Below, in pieces: positions 52,265 through 61,448 of a stretch of 64,000 nt of DNA. The translations under genes and the position numbers were made by a program. Under the pieces are notes generated by a model, which was not told the DNA's origin, ran no database searches, and was given only the letters and a program-made list of their open reading frames with translations. Numbering within the stretch: the stretch's first letter is position 1; the number at the start of each line of letters is the position of its first letter. Where the stretch lies: positions 3,348,001 through 3,412,000 of the forward strand of contig NZ_CP099391.1 in NCBI RefSeq assembly GCF_023913515.1, read 5' to 3'. The DNA is from Natronococcus sp. CG52 (GTDB lineage: Archaea > Halobacteriota > Halobacteria > Halobacteriales > Natrialbaceae).

Positions 52265-52681
52265 TCACTCCTTCGGGCCGACGACCTCGATTTTGATCCC
52301 CTCGGGGTCCTCGCAGTAGAGGGCGTAGTAGCCGCCGGCGAACGGGTGTCGGTCCTCGTACAGCAGGCTCGCGTCCTCGCGATCGCGGAGCTGCCGCGCG
52401 AGGTCGTCGACCTGCTCGCGAGAAGCGGCGTGGAACGCGACGTGGTTCAGTCCGGCGGCCCGGCGGTCGAACGGGTGGTCGGAATCGACGGCCTGCACGA
52501 GCACGACGTAGGTCGGGCCGTTGATCCAGGAGCAGCCGTCGTCCCACTCGTTTTTCCGCTCGTAGCCGAGTTCGCCGAGCAGCCAGTCCCAGAGCGGAAG
52601 CGAAACCTCAAGGTCGGACGCGTACAGTTCGAGGTGATGGAGACTGCCGGCGTGGTCGGGGTCCGCGTGATCGTGATCCAT
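52265..52681 (-). CDS. VOC-superfamily (glyoxalase-like) protein
   Basis: A 138-residue protein of the vicinal oxygen chelate fold, with SLHHLELYASDLEVSLPLWDW at the start and GGYYALYCEDPEGIKIEVVGP at the end. The metal ligands are likely His in LHHLEL and Glu in KIEVVGP, with AGLNHVAFHA between. The family includes glyoxalases, dioxygenases and resistance proteins; the ligand set fits but does not fix the activity. Start ATG 52681 (MDHDHADPDH) is chosen because the upstream extension reads as non-VOC sequence. Confidence 0.85.
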   Translation of the reverse strand: MDHDHADPDHAGSLHHLELYASDLEVSLPLWDWLLGELGYERKNEWDDGCSWINGPTYVVLVQAVDSDHPFDRRAAGLNHVAFHAASREQVDDLARQLRDREDASLLYEDRHPFAGGYYALYCEDPEGIKIEVVGPKE

Positions 52682-52840
52682 AGAACGAAAGTACAGACGC
52701 GGTACTAATAGGTGGTCGCCGGGAGGTCCGCTCGAGAATCGTCCGGTCAGCAACGAGTCCGCAGTAGCGAGACCCGCCGGTAGTAGTCGTGGTCGCTCGA
52801 GACAGATGCGGGGCCGATGTCGACCCGGTTCGCGCCGAAA

Positions 52841-52990
52841 TCAGGCTGCGCGCGGTTCCTTCGCCTTGGGACGAAGGTTCTTGTAGCCGCACTTGCGGCA
52901 GCGGTTGGCTTCCGGCGAGTTTCGCGCGTTGCAGCGCATGCAGATCATCTTCTCGAGCGTTCGTTTTTCGGCGGCGTCGAAGCTTGGCAT
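52841..52990 (-). CDS. rpl40e: Ribosomal protein L40e
   Basis: A 49-residue zinc-ribbon protein, [20 protein letters not shown]... with Cys17, Cys20, Cys31 and Cys34 as the metal site. It is far too short for most automated ORF screens but the pattern is unmistakable for archaeal L40e, a large-subunit protein. The TATA-like GTTATATGCA (about 53013-53019 on the other strand) lies about 25 bases ahead of ATG 52990, so the message is nearly leaderless. It runs ahead of the VOC gene in the same orientation, 160 bases away. Confidence 0.93.
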   Translation of the reverse strand: MPSFDAAEKRTLEKMICMRCNARNSPEANRCRKCGYKNLRPKAKEPRAA

Positions 52991-53123
52991 GTCGCTTCGT
53001 TGGCCCGTAGTGCATATAACCGCTGTGGTCCCGATGCCGATCAGTCAGCCGACAGGTTCCGCTGGCGGAGAGAGACCGGCGTCCGGAGAAGGAACCGGGT
53101 GCGACCCGCTGACGGGCGTTCGC

Positions 53124-53627
53124 TCACTCCTCGTCGGCCAGGTAGTCCTCCTGGACGGCGACGACCTCGCTCGAGTCCGCACACTCGCTGTACCGGCGCA
53201 GCGGCTCCTCGTTGAGCGTCAGGAACGTCTCCCCCCAGCGGAACGGCTCGAGGAGGTCCTCGGCGGCCTCCCTGTCGCCGAAGATACGGAGCGCGGCCGC
53301 GAGCGCCTCGGCGGTCGTCAGCCGAAAGGGCCGGCCGTAGTTGACCGGGTTCGCGGCGACGAGGAAGGGGAGCGCCCGGTGCACGCCGTTCATTCGGAAC
53401 GAGGCCTCCTCGGCGGACTCCCACGAGCAATCCAGCGCGACCAGCGTGCTGAGCGAGTCGTCGGCGTCGGCCGGCGAGAGCGCCTGCTCGGCGTGGGGGT
53501 TGAGGACGACCCCGTAGGGCACCTGCCTCATGTTGCGATAGAGCGTCGCCTTATCGAACTTCTCGAGTCGGCGCGCGGTGCACTTGTCGGGGTCGTCGTC
53601 GCCCTCGTAGTAGACGTGGCACTCCAC
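53124..53627 (-). CDS. tsr3: 16S/18S rRNA aminocarboxypropyltransferase Tsr3 (DUF367)
   Basis: A 167-residue enzyme that transfers the 3-amino-3-carboxypropyl group of S-adenosylmethionine to a hypermodified nucleotide of small-subunit rRNA. DUF367 landmarks are [44 protein letters not shown] and [26 protein letters not shown]. The GTG start (53627) begins with ECHVYYEGD; an ATG is absent at the expected position. It lies near L40e, another ribosome-related gene, on the same strand. Confidence 0.9.
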   Translation of the reverse strand: MECHVYYEGDDDPDKCTARRLEKFDKATLYRNMRQVPYGVVLNPHAEQALSPADADDSLSTLVALDCSWESAEEASFRMNGVHRALPFLVAANPVNYGRPFRLTTAEALAAALRIFGDREAAEDLLEPFRWGETFLTLNEEPLRRYSECADSSEVVAVQEDYLADEE

Positions 53628-53722
53628 AGCCAGCCTACGGCCGGGCGCGAAAAAAGGCAGTCGATACGACGCCCCGCGTCCGTTCGGAACGAGTGGACGT
53701 CGACGGCCGTACGGCCGACTCG

Positions 53723-54500
53723 TTATCCCAGCGACGGTCCGGGAGGCGTTCCGACGTGGGATTTGATACCGTACTCGAGCACGCCGGCAGCCAGTGCGAT
53801 GACGAGGGGAACGAACCAGAAAACCGCGTAGACGATCATCGGCGACGGCGAGGCACCGACGTGGATGGCGTCCCGGACGTAGTGCCACGTCCGGTACGTG
53901 GCGAGCGCGAACCCGCCGCGACGACGAGCGCCGGCGAGACCAGCCGCCAGCGGACGAACAACAGCGCCGGAATCGCACCGAGGAGCACGACGCCGAGAAG
54001 CGTGAGTCCCAGCACGACGTACTCGGAGGGGAGCGCTCCGCCGAACTCGCCGAGTGCGGGAACCGGCTCTCCGAGAGAGACGGCGACGGCCGCGAGCGCG
54101 AGCAGGTGTCCGCTACCGACCGCACCGCTCGCGAGCGCTTCCATCCTCGAGACGGCGGGTAGCCGGTCGGCGTTCAAAACCGCGTACTCGATCGCGACCG
54201 CGACGAGTCCGCCGACGCAGACGAACGTGACGGCAGCGGCGAGCCCCTCGAACGAGCGGAACGACGGCCCGAGTCCGAATTCTCCGAGCCAGGGACGAGC
54301 GCCAGCGCCAGCAGCGAGGCGCCGACGGCGATCCGGACGCCGTCGCGCACCGCCAGGCTGGTGGCGACGCCGAGCGCGGCGAGCGAGCCAAAGAAGACCA
54401 ACGCGTCTACCGTCGTAACGTCGATCCGGTAGCCGAGAGCGACGACGTAGCCCGTCACGACGGCCGGGAGCGCGACGAAGCCGATAGATCGGACGTTCAT
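53723..54500 (-). pseudogene. Multi-spanning membrane protein, two frameshifts
   Basis: The reading frame from ATG 54500 (MNVRSIGFVALPAVVTGYVV) runs into a shift at 54292-54294. There, GTCCCTGG on the coding strand needs one more C to continue WLGEFGLGPSFRSFEGL in the next frame. It shifts again at 53912-53914, where one more G restores [20 protein letters not shown], ending at TAA 53723-53725. Combined it would be a membrane protein of about 260 residues with seven or so helices, of no family I recognise. Both indels are one-base losses in G/C runs of four, so a consensus error must be considered before calling it a dead gene. Confidence 0.7.
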
Positions 54501-54557
54501 ACGGGCAGGTTTGACGATCCCGGTGAAAAGTATTCCCTCCGTGTCACGAGCGCGCGA

Positions 54558-56414
54558 TCAGCTCTCGTGGATCGCTTCACCCCGGTTCAGCCGCGAGGCG
54601 ATCGTGAACGTCTGTTCGGCCTCGCGTCTGGTCGGGAAGTGGGCGGCCATGTACCGCGCCGTCGCGATCAGGGGCACGCGCCGACGGCGTTCGCGGTCGA
54701 TCGACGAGTCGTCCCCGCGGGCGCTCGTCGACTCGGCGGCCAGATCGAACTGCCGGAACGCGGCCTCGAGGTTCTGGAGCGTGTGGAACCCGGCGTCTTC
54801 CCGCAGGAGCGCGTGGCCGAGCGTCCGCTTCAGGTCGGCGGGGTCGCCGCCGCAGTCGAAGAACTCGGCGACGAGTCGCCCCGCCTCGTTCACCTCGCCC
54901 TCGGCGTCGAACGTCTCGAGGAGGGCCTCGAGAATCGCGTCGAGCTCGCGGCCCGTCTCGTTCGCGCCCGCTTCCGGGATCGGTGCCGGCGGCGTGTTGA
55001 GGAACCGGTCGAGGTAGACGCTGATCGCGGCGTCGAAGACGCCCCGGTAGAGTTCGATCGCGTCCGTCCGACGCGTCGCCTGGTGGACCGCGTTGGCGTA
55101 CGTGAACGTGTGGTGGACCGTGTTCCAGTCGGAGAACTCGTTGGCGGTGCCGAACTGGGCGACGCGCGTGGCGGCGGCGTGGACGACCTCGGCGGCGAGC
55201 GTTTCGGTCGTCGCACCCGCCGAGATCGCGTCCGCAAGCGCGTCGACGATAGCCTCCGGATCGTCCGAGAGCAACGTATCCTGGAAGTCAGTGGGTGGCG
55301 CCCAGGATGTTCCCGCACCCTCACCGGCGAGTTCCTCGAGTCCGCTCGTCTCGGTGACCTCGCCGCCGTAGACGCCCTCGAGCAGCGCGACGAGGTCGAC
55401 CGGCTGCCGCCACGAGGATCGTTCGTCGCTGCGACTCGCGGTGACGAGTGGATCGACCAGACTCGCGAGCACACCGGCAGAGCGCGGCTCTGCCGACCCT
55501 CCGCTCGCGCCGCTCGCGGAGACGTCTCCCGACTGCCCCCGGTCGACGTGATCGAGGCTCTCGAAGGCCGTGTTCGCGAAGTCGAGGACGTGACCGGTCG
55601 AGAGGTAGGGGTGGTCGGTCGCGGCGGCGAACACCAGTTCGGCGACCTCGGCTTCCGACCGGCCGGCGGCGACGGCGGTCCGGAGACAGCGCTCCGCGCC
55701 GTCGGCGTCGCGCACCTCGACGCAGTCGCGGAACCAGCGCTTGAGACGGTCGAGTTCGACCTCGCGCGTCGAAAACGACGGCTGGTCGAAGTTCGGCGGT
55801 TCGTCCGCACAGTCGCTCGCCACGTGTCGAACGCCGGTGTACAGCGCCCGCTTCCGGTCTTCGGGCTCGAGGTCGTCGATCACGTTCGCCACGCAACCGA
55901 GGATCGTCAACCCCGGCCCCCAACCACCCTGGCGGTAGCGGGTGCCGAACTCGAGGGTCGTCGCCATCGGCTCCCGGTAGTCGACGCCGGCGTCCAGCAG
56001 CCCGGTCGTCGACTTCGCGACGACGAGTCGGAGGTTCTCCTCGAGACCGGTCTCGAGGCGATTCGCCCAGTGAGCCGCCGGCGGCAGGTCGCGCTCGGGG
56101 TTCGGGTTCACGTAGACCGTTCCGCCGCTGATCTCGACGGGGTACGTCTGCACGTCGTCGGCCCACGGATCGAACGTGTCGCCGCAGGCGAGTTCGAACC
56201 GCGCGTGGTGCCAGTGACAGGTCAGGATGCCGTCCTCGACGCTCCCCTCGGAGAGGGGAAACCCCATGTGGGGACAGCGATTGTCGACGACCCGAACCTC
56301 ACCCTCGTGGTAGAACGCCGCGAGCGGCGTCCCGTCGACGCTCACCTGTGCGCGCTCTCGCTCTCGTAGCTCCTCGAGCGGGAGGAGCTCTCGAAATCCG
56401 TCGGACGTTGCCAT
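54558..56414 (-). CDS. Rieske-domain protein fused to a helical domain
   Basis: A 618-residue protein. Residues 1-110 form a Rieske 2Fe-2S ferredoxin domain: Cys47-Pro-His49 and Cys66-His-Trp-His69. The remaining 500 residues are alpha-helical and contain an internal duplication. Residues 238-284 (AERCLRTAVAAGRSEAEVAELVFAA, with HVLDFANTAF) align with 386-445 (VDALADAISAGATTETLAAEVVHAA, with HTFTYANAVHQ). Histidines 268, 275 and 434, 435, 444 recur in equivalent positions. No oxygenase catalytic domain is visible. It may be an electron-transfer protein or use the histidines to bind metal or heme. The start ATG 56414 gives MATSDGFREL. Confidence 0.8.
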   Translation of the reverse strand: MATSDGFRELLPLEELRERERAQVSVDGTPLAAFYHEGEVRVVDNRCPHMGFPLSEGSVEDGILTCHWHHARFELACGDTFDPWADDVQTYPVEISGGTVYVNPNPERDLPPAAHWANRLETGLEENLRLVVAKSTTGLLDAGVDYREPMATTLEFGTRYRQGGWGPGLTILGCVANVIDDLEPEDRKRALYTGVRHVASDCADEPPNFDQPSFSTREVELDRLKRWFRDCVEVRDADGAERCLRTAVAAGRSEAEVAELVFAAATDHPYLSTGHVLDFANTAFESLDHVDRGQSGDVSASGASGGSAEPRSAGVLASLVDPLVTASRSDERSSWRQPVDLVALLEGVYGGEVTETSGLEELAGEGAGTSWAPPTDFQDTLLSDDPEAIVDALADAISAGATTETLAAEVVHAAATRVAQFGTANEFSDWNTVHHTFTYANAVHQATRRTDAIELYRGVFDAAISVYLDRFLNTPPAPIPEAGANETGRELDAILEALLETFDAEGEVNEAGRLVAEFFDCGGDPADLKRTLGHALLREDAGFHTLQNLEAAFRQFDLAAESTSARGDDSSIDRERRRRVPLIATARYMAAHFPTRREAEQTFTIASRLNRGEAIHES

Positions 56415-56562
56415 ACGAGTGTGATCGACAGGCGCGGTTGTAAGGGTTCGCTGAACGCAGTTTCTGTAACGGTTCCGAGAAGAACGGCGATCGTCCTCGA
56501 GGACGGTGAGCGAAATCTCCGAGGATGACGCCGCTTTTGGCGCTCGCGCCGGTACGGTGGAC

Positions 56563-56886
56563 ATGGAGACCGTCGCCCTGATCGAACGGTACTACGAGGC
56601 CCTCGACGAACACGAGTACGGCGTCCTCGGGGAGATTCTCGCTCCCGACTTCGTCCAGCAACGATCCGATCGGCGGTTCGAGAGCCGGGAGGCGTTCGTC
56701 CGGTTCATGCGCGACGATCGGCCGAATCCGGACACTCGACACGAACTCGAGGACGTGATCGACGACGGCGACCGCGTCGCGGTTCGCGGCCGCGTGGTCG
56801 ACGAGGGGACGACGCTGTTCGAGTTCGCCGATTTCTTCGAACTCGCGGACGGCCGGATCGACCGGCTCGAGACCTACTCGCGCTGA
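56563..56886 (+). CDS. NTF2-like (SnoaL-type) protein
   Basis: A 107-residue NTF2-fold protein, METVALIERYYEALDEHEYG... with the acidic core EFADFFELADGRIDRLETYSR. It is paralogous to 46860-47216, but shares only the general fold elements plus the EFADF block. ATG 56563 is preferred because it opens directly at the first helix; GTG 56506 would add 19 residues. Activity is unassigned. It is divergent from the Rieske gene, with a 148-base gap between the two starts. Confidence 0.7.
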   Translation: METVALIERYYEALDEHEYGVLGEILAPDFVQQRSDRRFESREAFVRFMRDDRPNPDTRHELEDVIDDGDRVAVRGRVVDEGTTLFEFADFFELADGRIDRLETYSR

Positions 56887-56996
56887 GGCGGCGGATCCGC
56901 GCTCCCTTGTGCGGATCGGCGACGAGGACGGGACTTCGGAGTCGTCAATCTTGATCTTCACCGACGCTTTTTCGTCGTCGCGTGGAGGTGATAGAC

Positions 56997-58019
56997 ATGA
57001 GTGCCGAGACCATCGACGAGGAGGTGAGCCAGAGCGACTTGGTTCACGAGCGACTCCGGGAGTCACCCGCCAAGCGGTGGGTGCTCCTCGACGGGAACCG
57101 ATACGTACTGACCGTGCTGTTCGCCGCCGGCGTCTTCCTCACCTGCGCGAGCATCGGCTTCGCGGGCTACATCCCGGTCACCGATCCGGGAACCGCCACG
57201 ACGCTCGTCGCGGCGATCGTCGGCGGCACGCTCCCGTTCATCACGATCGTGCTCGCGATCAACCAGCTCATTCTCTCGCAGGAACTCGGCTGGCCGGGCG
57301 ACCTCGAGGACCGGTTCGAAGCGATGGCGTCGTTTCGACGAGACGTCGAGACCCTGACCGAGGTGTCCGTCAGCCCGGCCGCGCCGGCCGATTTCCTGCA
57401 GCTCGTCGTCCGAACCGTCGTCGAGCGCGCCGAAACTCTTCGGCCGGTCGCCGAAGCCGTCGACGATCCGGCCCTCGCCGGTCGGCTCGAGGACTTCGTC
57501 GATGCGGTCGCCGACGAAGGGGAGATCGTCGCAGGGTCGCTCGAGAACGCGGACTTCGGGACCTTCGACGCGCTGTCGGCAGTGCTCGGACACTTCAACG
57601 GGGCGCACCTCTACGTGGCTCGCATCATCAGGACCCACTACGCCGACGACCTGCCGGAGGAGACTCTGGAGACGCTCGACGCTCTCATCGAACTGCTCGG
57701 CCACCTCGCCATCGCACGACAGACGTTCAAGACGCTGTACATGCAGTACGAACTCGCCCACCTCTCGAAGCTCCTGCTCTACCTCGGCTTTCCCACGCTG
57801 CTCGGCGGCGGAATATTCATGATGGTGTACGGTTCGATTATCGAATCGATCACCGATCCGGCGATACTCGTACTGGTCGTGAGCGCCGTCGTGACGCTCG
57901 TTTTCCTCCCGTTTATCGTGTTGCTTGTCTACACGTTCCGCATCGCCTCGATCGCGAGTCGCACAGCCGACTTCGGTCCGTTCGTTCCGCGGATCGACTT
58001 CGAGGATTTCGACGACTAA
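56997..58019 (+). CDS. Four-helix membrane protein of unknown family
   Basis: A 340-residue protein with two N-terminal helices (about 38-90) containing FAAGVFLTCASIGFAGYIPV and VAAIVGGTLPFITIVLAINQL, a long soluble region (about 95-255) and two C-terminal helices (about 255-310), ending ITDPAILVLVV and LPFIVLLVYTF. The topology looks like a channel or receptor-type membrane protein, but I recognise no family. Start ATG 56997 begins MSAETIDEE. Confidence 0.65.
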   Translation: MSAETIDEEVSQSDLVHERLRESPAKRWVLLDGNRYVLTVLFAAGVFLTCASIGFAGYIPVTDPGTATTLVAAIVGGTLPFITIVLAINQLILSQELGWPGDLEDRFEAMASFRRDVETLTEVSVSPAAPADFLQLVVRTVVERAETLRPVAEAVDDPALAGRLEDFVDAVADEGEIVAGSLENADFGTFDALSAVLGHFNGAHLYVARIIRTHYADDLPEETLETLDALIELLGHLAIARQTFKTLYMQYELAHLSKLLLYLGFPTLLGGGIFMMVYGSIIESITDPAILVLVVSAVVTLVFLPFIVLLVYTFRIASIASRTADFGPFVPRIDFEDFDD

Positions 58020-58081
58020 GCCAAACGCGCGATCGATCGGCAACGGTCGCCTTCGATGTGGTCCGCGCGCTCGGACCTCCC

Positions 58082-59272
58082 TCAAGCCGAGCAGTTGTTC
58101 GGACCCAGTTCGAGTTCGACCCGATCCTCGGGGGGCAATTCGAGTGCACCCCGGTTGCGGTCGATGATCTCCTCGTAGTTCGAGGGTTTCTCGCCGGCGT
58201 CAGCCATCCGGTCGACGAACGCGTCCTCGTCGAGATCGAGCACGTCGATCCCCGTGCGAGCGTTGCGGATCGTCGTCATAATGGGTTCGCCGGGCGCGCC
58301 GTGGGCGAACTCCCCCTCGGCGGTGACGGTGACGTGCCCTGGCAGGACGACGACGCTCTCGGGTTCGGCCAGGATGGTCCGGTGGAGCGTCTCGTAGAGC
58401 ATGCGCGCCCCTTTCTCGCCCTCTCTCGCGGTTTCACCGCTCGAATTTTCCGAGGCGCGTTGCGCCTCGCCGTCCTCACTGAACTCGAGTTCCGTCCGTC
58501 CGGTCGAATCGATATGCAGCGTGTCGGCGGTCAACAACGCCCGCTCGTCCACGAGGAGGTTGATCATCTCGCTGGTGTGGCCCGGCGCGGCGACGGCCTT
58601 GAGTTCGCGCTCGCCGACCTCGAGCACCTCGTTGCGCTCGAGTCCGGTGTACTCGAACTCGACGTCGCGTTCCTCGGCGCGCTCGCTGAGATAGTAGGGG
58701 ACGTCGATATCGTCGGCGAGCTGACGGCCGCCGGAGACGTGGTCGGCGTGGACGTGCGTGTCGACGACGCCGACGATCGAGAGGCCGGCCTCCTCGGCGG
58801 CGATCGCGAACTCGTCGGTGTCTGCGGTCGGATCGACGACGACCGCCTCGCCGGTCGACCCGCAGCCGACGACGTAGCTCAGACAGCCCTTCGCGCGGCG
58901 CTGGACCTGAACGATCCGGGCGTTACCGCCGACGTCGATTTCGGCGTGATCGTAGACGCCGCTCCACCCCTTCATCCCGCCGTCGACGGTCTGGACGTCG
59001 TACGCGTCGGTAACCGACTCGAGTCGGGTTGCCAGGTTCCCGGAGGAGATCCCCTTCGCACAGATGGTGATCACCCGTTCGGTGTCGCCCAGCAGTTCCT
59101 CGAGTTCCTCGAGGCGGCCGTCGAGTTCCTCATCGGGCCCGAACGGGAAGTGAAGCGCCCCGGAGACGTGCCAGGACTCGTAGCTGTCCTCGGGTCGCGT
59201 GTCGACGAGCGCGAACTCCTCGTCGTCGTCCTGTAGCTCCGCGAGTCGGTCCGCAGAGAGCGTCGTGACCAT
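58082..59272 (-). CDS. Rhodanese fused to metallo-beta-lactamase (persulfide dioxygenase-like)
   Basis: A 396-residue enzyme. The N-terminal rhodanese domain (about 1-105) has the active-site Cys71 in TICAKGISSG. A linker with the metal-binding MBL domain follows: THVHADHVSG, GHTSEMINLL (His of the second shell), LLTADTLHID, and LPGHVTVTAEG near the C-terminus. The combination is that of persulfide dioxygenases (ETHE1-like) linked to a sulfurtransferase, used in sulfide or thiol detoxification. The rhodanese domain here precedes the MBL domain. The C-terminal tail is acidic. It runs opposite to the unknown membrane gene and is divergent from the interrupted small membrane gene. Confidence 0.85.
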   Translation of the reverse strand: MVTTLSADRLAELQDDDEEFALVDTRPEDSYESWHVSGALHFPFGPDEELDGRLEELEELLGDTERVITICAKGISSGNLATRLESVTDAYDVQTVDGGMKGWSGVYDHAEIDVGGNARIVQVQRRAKGCLSYVVGCGSTGEAVVVDPTADTDEFAIAAEEAGLSIVGVVDTHVHADHVSGGRQLADDIDVPYYLSERAEERDVEFEYTGLERNEVLEVGERELKAVAAPGHTSEMINLLVDERALLTADTLHIDSTGRTELEFSEDGEAQRASENSSGETAREGEKGARMLYETLHRTILAEPESVVVLPGHVTVTAEGEFAHGAPGEPIMTTIRNARTGIDVLDLDEDAFVDRMADAGEKPSNYEEIIDRNRGALELPPEDRVELELGPNNCSA

Positions 59273-59403
59273 ACTCCCGCTACGCGGTCGGGCCACGTAA
59301 ACGTCGCCGCCACACGTGCCGCGTCACTCGGTAAACGGCGTCCCCGAGCGCTGGCGTCAGTCGCGCTCGGGTATAACCGCTACGGTACCGCCCTCCAAAC
59401 GGG

Positions 59404-59758
59404 ATGACGAATATGTCACCACTGCGCGGTCTGCTCGGAAGCGTGATCGGAATCGTCGTCATCGGCCTCGTCGCGACCGCCGTCTTCGCGGTCGCGATCG
59501 TCGTCGTTTCGACCGGTGCCGGCCTCGCCGGCTATAGTAACAACGGAAACGGTTTACGCACCGATCGCACAGCCATCGTGCGATCGGGTGTGTACTGACT
59601 TTCAGTGGCACCTGTACGATCCGAGCGCCGACTTCGTCGCCCTCTCGGCGACGCTCGCGGTCGTCGCGGTCGTTCTCACGAGTGGCTTCACGCCGCGGCC
59701 GTCGAGTCGGGAATCCGACGACAACACCGACGAGTTCGACTATCGAACGTTCAGCTGA
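59404..59758 (+). pseudogene. Small two-helix membrane gene interrupted by a MITE-like element
   Basis: The ATG 59404 frame begins MTNMSPLRGLLGSVIGIVVI with the first helix of a two-helix protein, and runs to about GAGLAG at 59530. The element occupies 59532-59617. A second frame immediately after reads DPSADFVALSATLAVVAVVL, the second helix, ending FDYRTFS at 59758. Joined, it would be about 91 residues; the frames differ by element-generated phase change. The left half fuses to element-derived residues before a stop at 59598. It is a clear insertion into a coding region. Confidence 0.75.
59532..59617 (-). repeat. MITE-like element, copy 2
   Basis: In reverse orientation relative to the 27151 copy. 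The central stem is perfect: CCGATCGCAC with GTGCGATCGG around AGCCATC. The left end reads CTATAGTAAC, and the right end (about 59601-59617) is TTCAGTGGCACCTGTAC. The core matches 27159-27234 closely, differing mainly in the loop and a few stem positions. Target-site duplication is not clear. It interrupts a small membrane-protein gene. Confidence 0.75.
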
Positions 59759-59841
59759 CGACGGTACGCGGCCGATCCCGGTCGATCGGTGAGCGGTTCC
59801 GCGAACGGGTGATTTAACTCCGAATCCGAGAAAATAGACGT

Positions 59842-61371
59842 ATGACACTTTCAGCGTCGGCCTCCGCCGCCGTCGCGGTCCTTCGGCGTCGGCCGGGTGA
59901 TCTCCTCCCGTTCTACCTGCTCGGCGCGGCAGTACCGGCTATCGTTCGCGTCATCCCGTTTCTCGGTCTCTTCCTCGGCTACCTCTATTTCGAGTTGACC
60001 GGACGGCTCGAACTGCTCCGGACCGAGTTCGAGGCGGGAACGCTCGAACCGCCCGATCCCGAGGCCGAACCCGAAGCGTTCGACGCGTGGGCGGAGGGAC
60101 TCGTTCCGCTGGCCGAGCAGTTGGTGACGCTCGAGCTCGGCCTGCTCGTAGCGGTGACGGTCGCCGCGACAATCGTGGCCGGTATCGTGCTCCTGGGAGC
60201 GGTTTCCTCGGCACAGCTTGCGGCCTGTTACGGACGGCTCCGCGACGACCGCGGACTCGTCGTCGGGCTCGCGGGCGCCCGGCGCTTCTGGCTGCGGTTC
60301 GTCGGACTCTACGTCCTCGAGTTCGTCCTCTGGATGCTCGTCTTCCTGCTGGTCGCGATCGGTGCCCTCCTGTTCGGTGCGCTGCTCGGCGCCGTCGCCG
60401 GGACGGGATTCGCGACGATCCTCGTCGGTCTGCCGGCGGTACTCCTCGCGGGGCTTCTGATCGTGGTGATCCGTGCGGTGTTCGCGTTCGCGCCGGTCGC
60501 GATCGTCGTCGACGACGCGAGCGTCTTCGGCTCGCTCTCTCGAGCCGCCAGCTTCGTCCGCCGACAGCCGGTCGGCGCGGCGTTCTACTACGTCATCGCC
60601 GTCGGCAGCCTGGTCGCGCTGTCGGTCGTCACCGGCGTTCTGGCGATGATCGACGTCGTCTCCGTCGGCACGCTGCTCACGACGCTCGTCCTGTTTCCGT
60701 TCCTCGACCTGTTGAAGACGGCGTTATACGGCGACTCGAAAGATCGGCTCTCGCCGCCGTCGATACCGGACCGATCGCTCCGCGGTCAGTTCACCGGCGG
60801 CCTGCGCCGGGGATGGCGAGAGATGGTGTCGTTCGTCCGGACGACGCCGCTGTTGCACGCCTTCGTCGTCGTCACGGCCGTCGTCTCGTTCTGGGCGGGC
60901 TGGGTGGTCGCCGAGCCGCTGGCCGGCACCGTCGAAACGTCCATTGCAGCCCGACTCGAGGGTCACGTCCCGCCGGCGGCCGCCCTCGAGTTCTTCGGTA
61001 ACAACTGGATGGTCGCGTACACGACGGCCTACGCCGGACTCGTGCTCGCCGTCCCCGCGTTCGTCTCGCTCGCGTTCAACGGCTTCGTGATGGGGATCTA
61101 CGCCCGGCTCGAGGTCGAACTCGTCGAACTCGCCGCCTTCATCGTCCCGCACGGGATCCTCGAGATCCCCGCGATCTTCGTCGCCGGCGCGCTCGGCCTC
61201 TGGCTGGGGCTCGTCGCCTGGCGGACCGTCCGCGGCCGTGCGACGCCCCGGGACGTCGTCGACGCGCTCGAGCGAGCGTTCTGGGTCGTCGTCGGCCTGG
61301 GCATCCTGCTCGCCGTCGCGGCGTTCATCGAGGGGTTCGTCAGCCCGTACTACTACGACCTCTTCCTCTGA
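59842..61371 (+). CDS. SpoIIM/DUF95-type membrane protein with extra N-terminal domain
   Basis: A 509-residue integral membrane protein. The C-terminal half (about 330-505) matches the SpoIIM/DUF95 family, with FNGFVMGIYARLEVELVELAAFIVPHGILEIPAIFVAG as the diagnostic block, including PHGILEI. The N-terminal half (about 1-290) has six further helices, with VVDDASVFGSLSRAASFVRR, and looks like a separate helical domain found in haloarchaeal membrane proteins (DUF7847-like). SpoIIM proteins act in membrane remodelling in sporulating bacteria; the archaeal role is unknown. TATA region is not obvious. The convergent MFS gene lies beyond the hairpin repeat. Confidence 0.85.
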   Translation: MTLSASASAAVAVLRRRPGDLLPFYLLGAAVPAIVRVIPFLGLFLGYLYFELTGRLELLRTEFEAGTLEPPDPEAEPEAFDAWAEGLVPLAEQLVTLELGLLVAVTVAATIVAGIVLLGAVSSAQLAACYGRLRDDRGLVVGLAGARRFWLRFVGLYVLEFVLWMLVFLLVAIGALLFGALLGAVAGTGFATILVGLPAVLLAGLLIVVIRAVFAFAPVAIVVDDASVFGSLSRAASFVRRQPVGAAFYYVIAVGSLVALSVVTGVLAMIDVVSVGTLLTTLVLFPFLDLLKTALYGDSKDRLSPPSIPDRSLRGQFTGGLRRGWREMVSFVRTTPLLHAFVVVTAVVSFWAGWVVAEPLAGTVETSIAARLEGHVPPAAALEFFGNNWMVAYTTAYAGLVLAVPAFVSLAFNGFVMGIYARLEVELVELAAFIVPHGILEIPAIFVAGALGLWLGLVAWRTVRGRATPRDVVDALERAFWVVVGLGILLAVAAFIEGFVSPYYYDLFL

Positions 61372-61448
61372 GAAGAGGGTAGCACGGGTTCGATACTCGC
61401 TCTCGAGACTGACTGAGTGGAGCTATTCGTTCTCAGCACGTGCACAAC

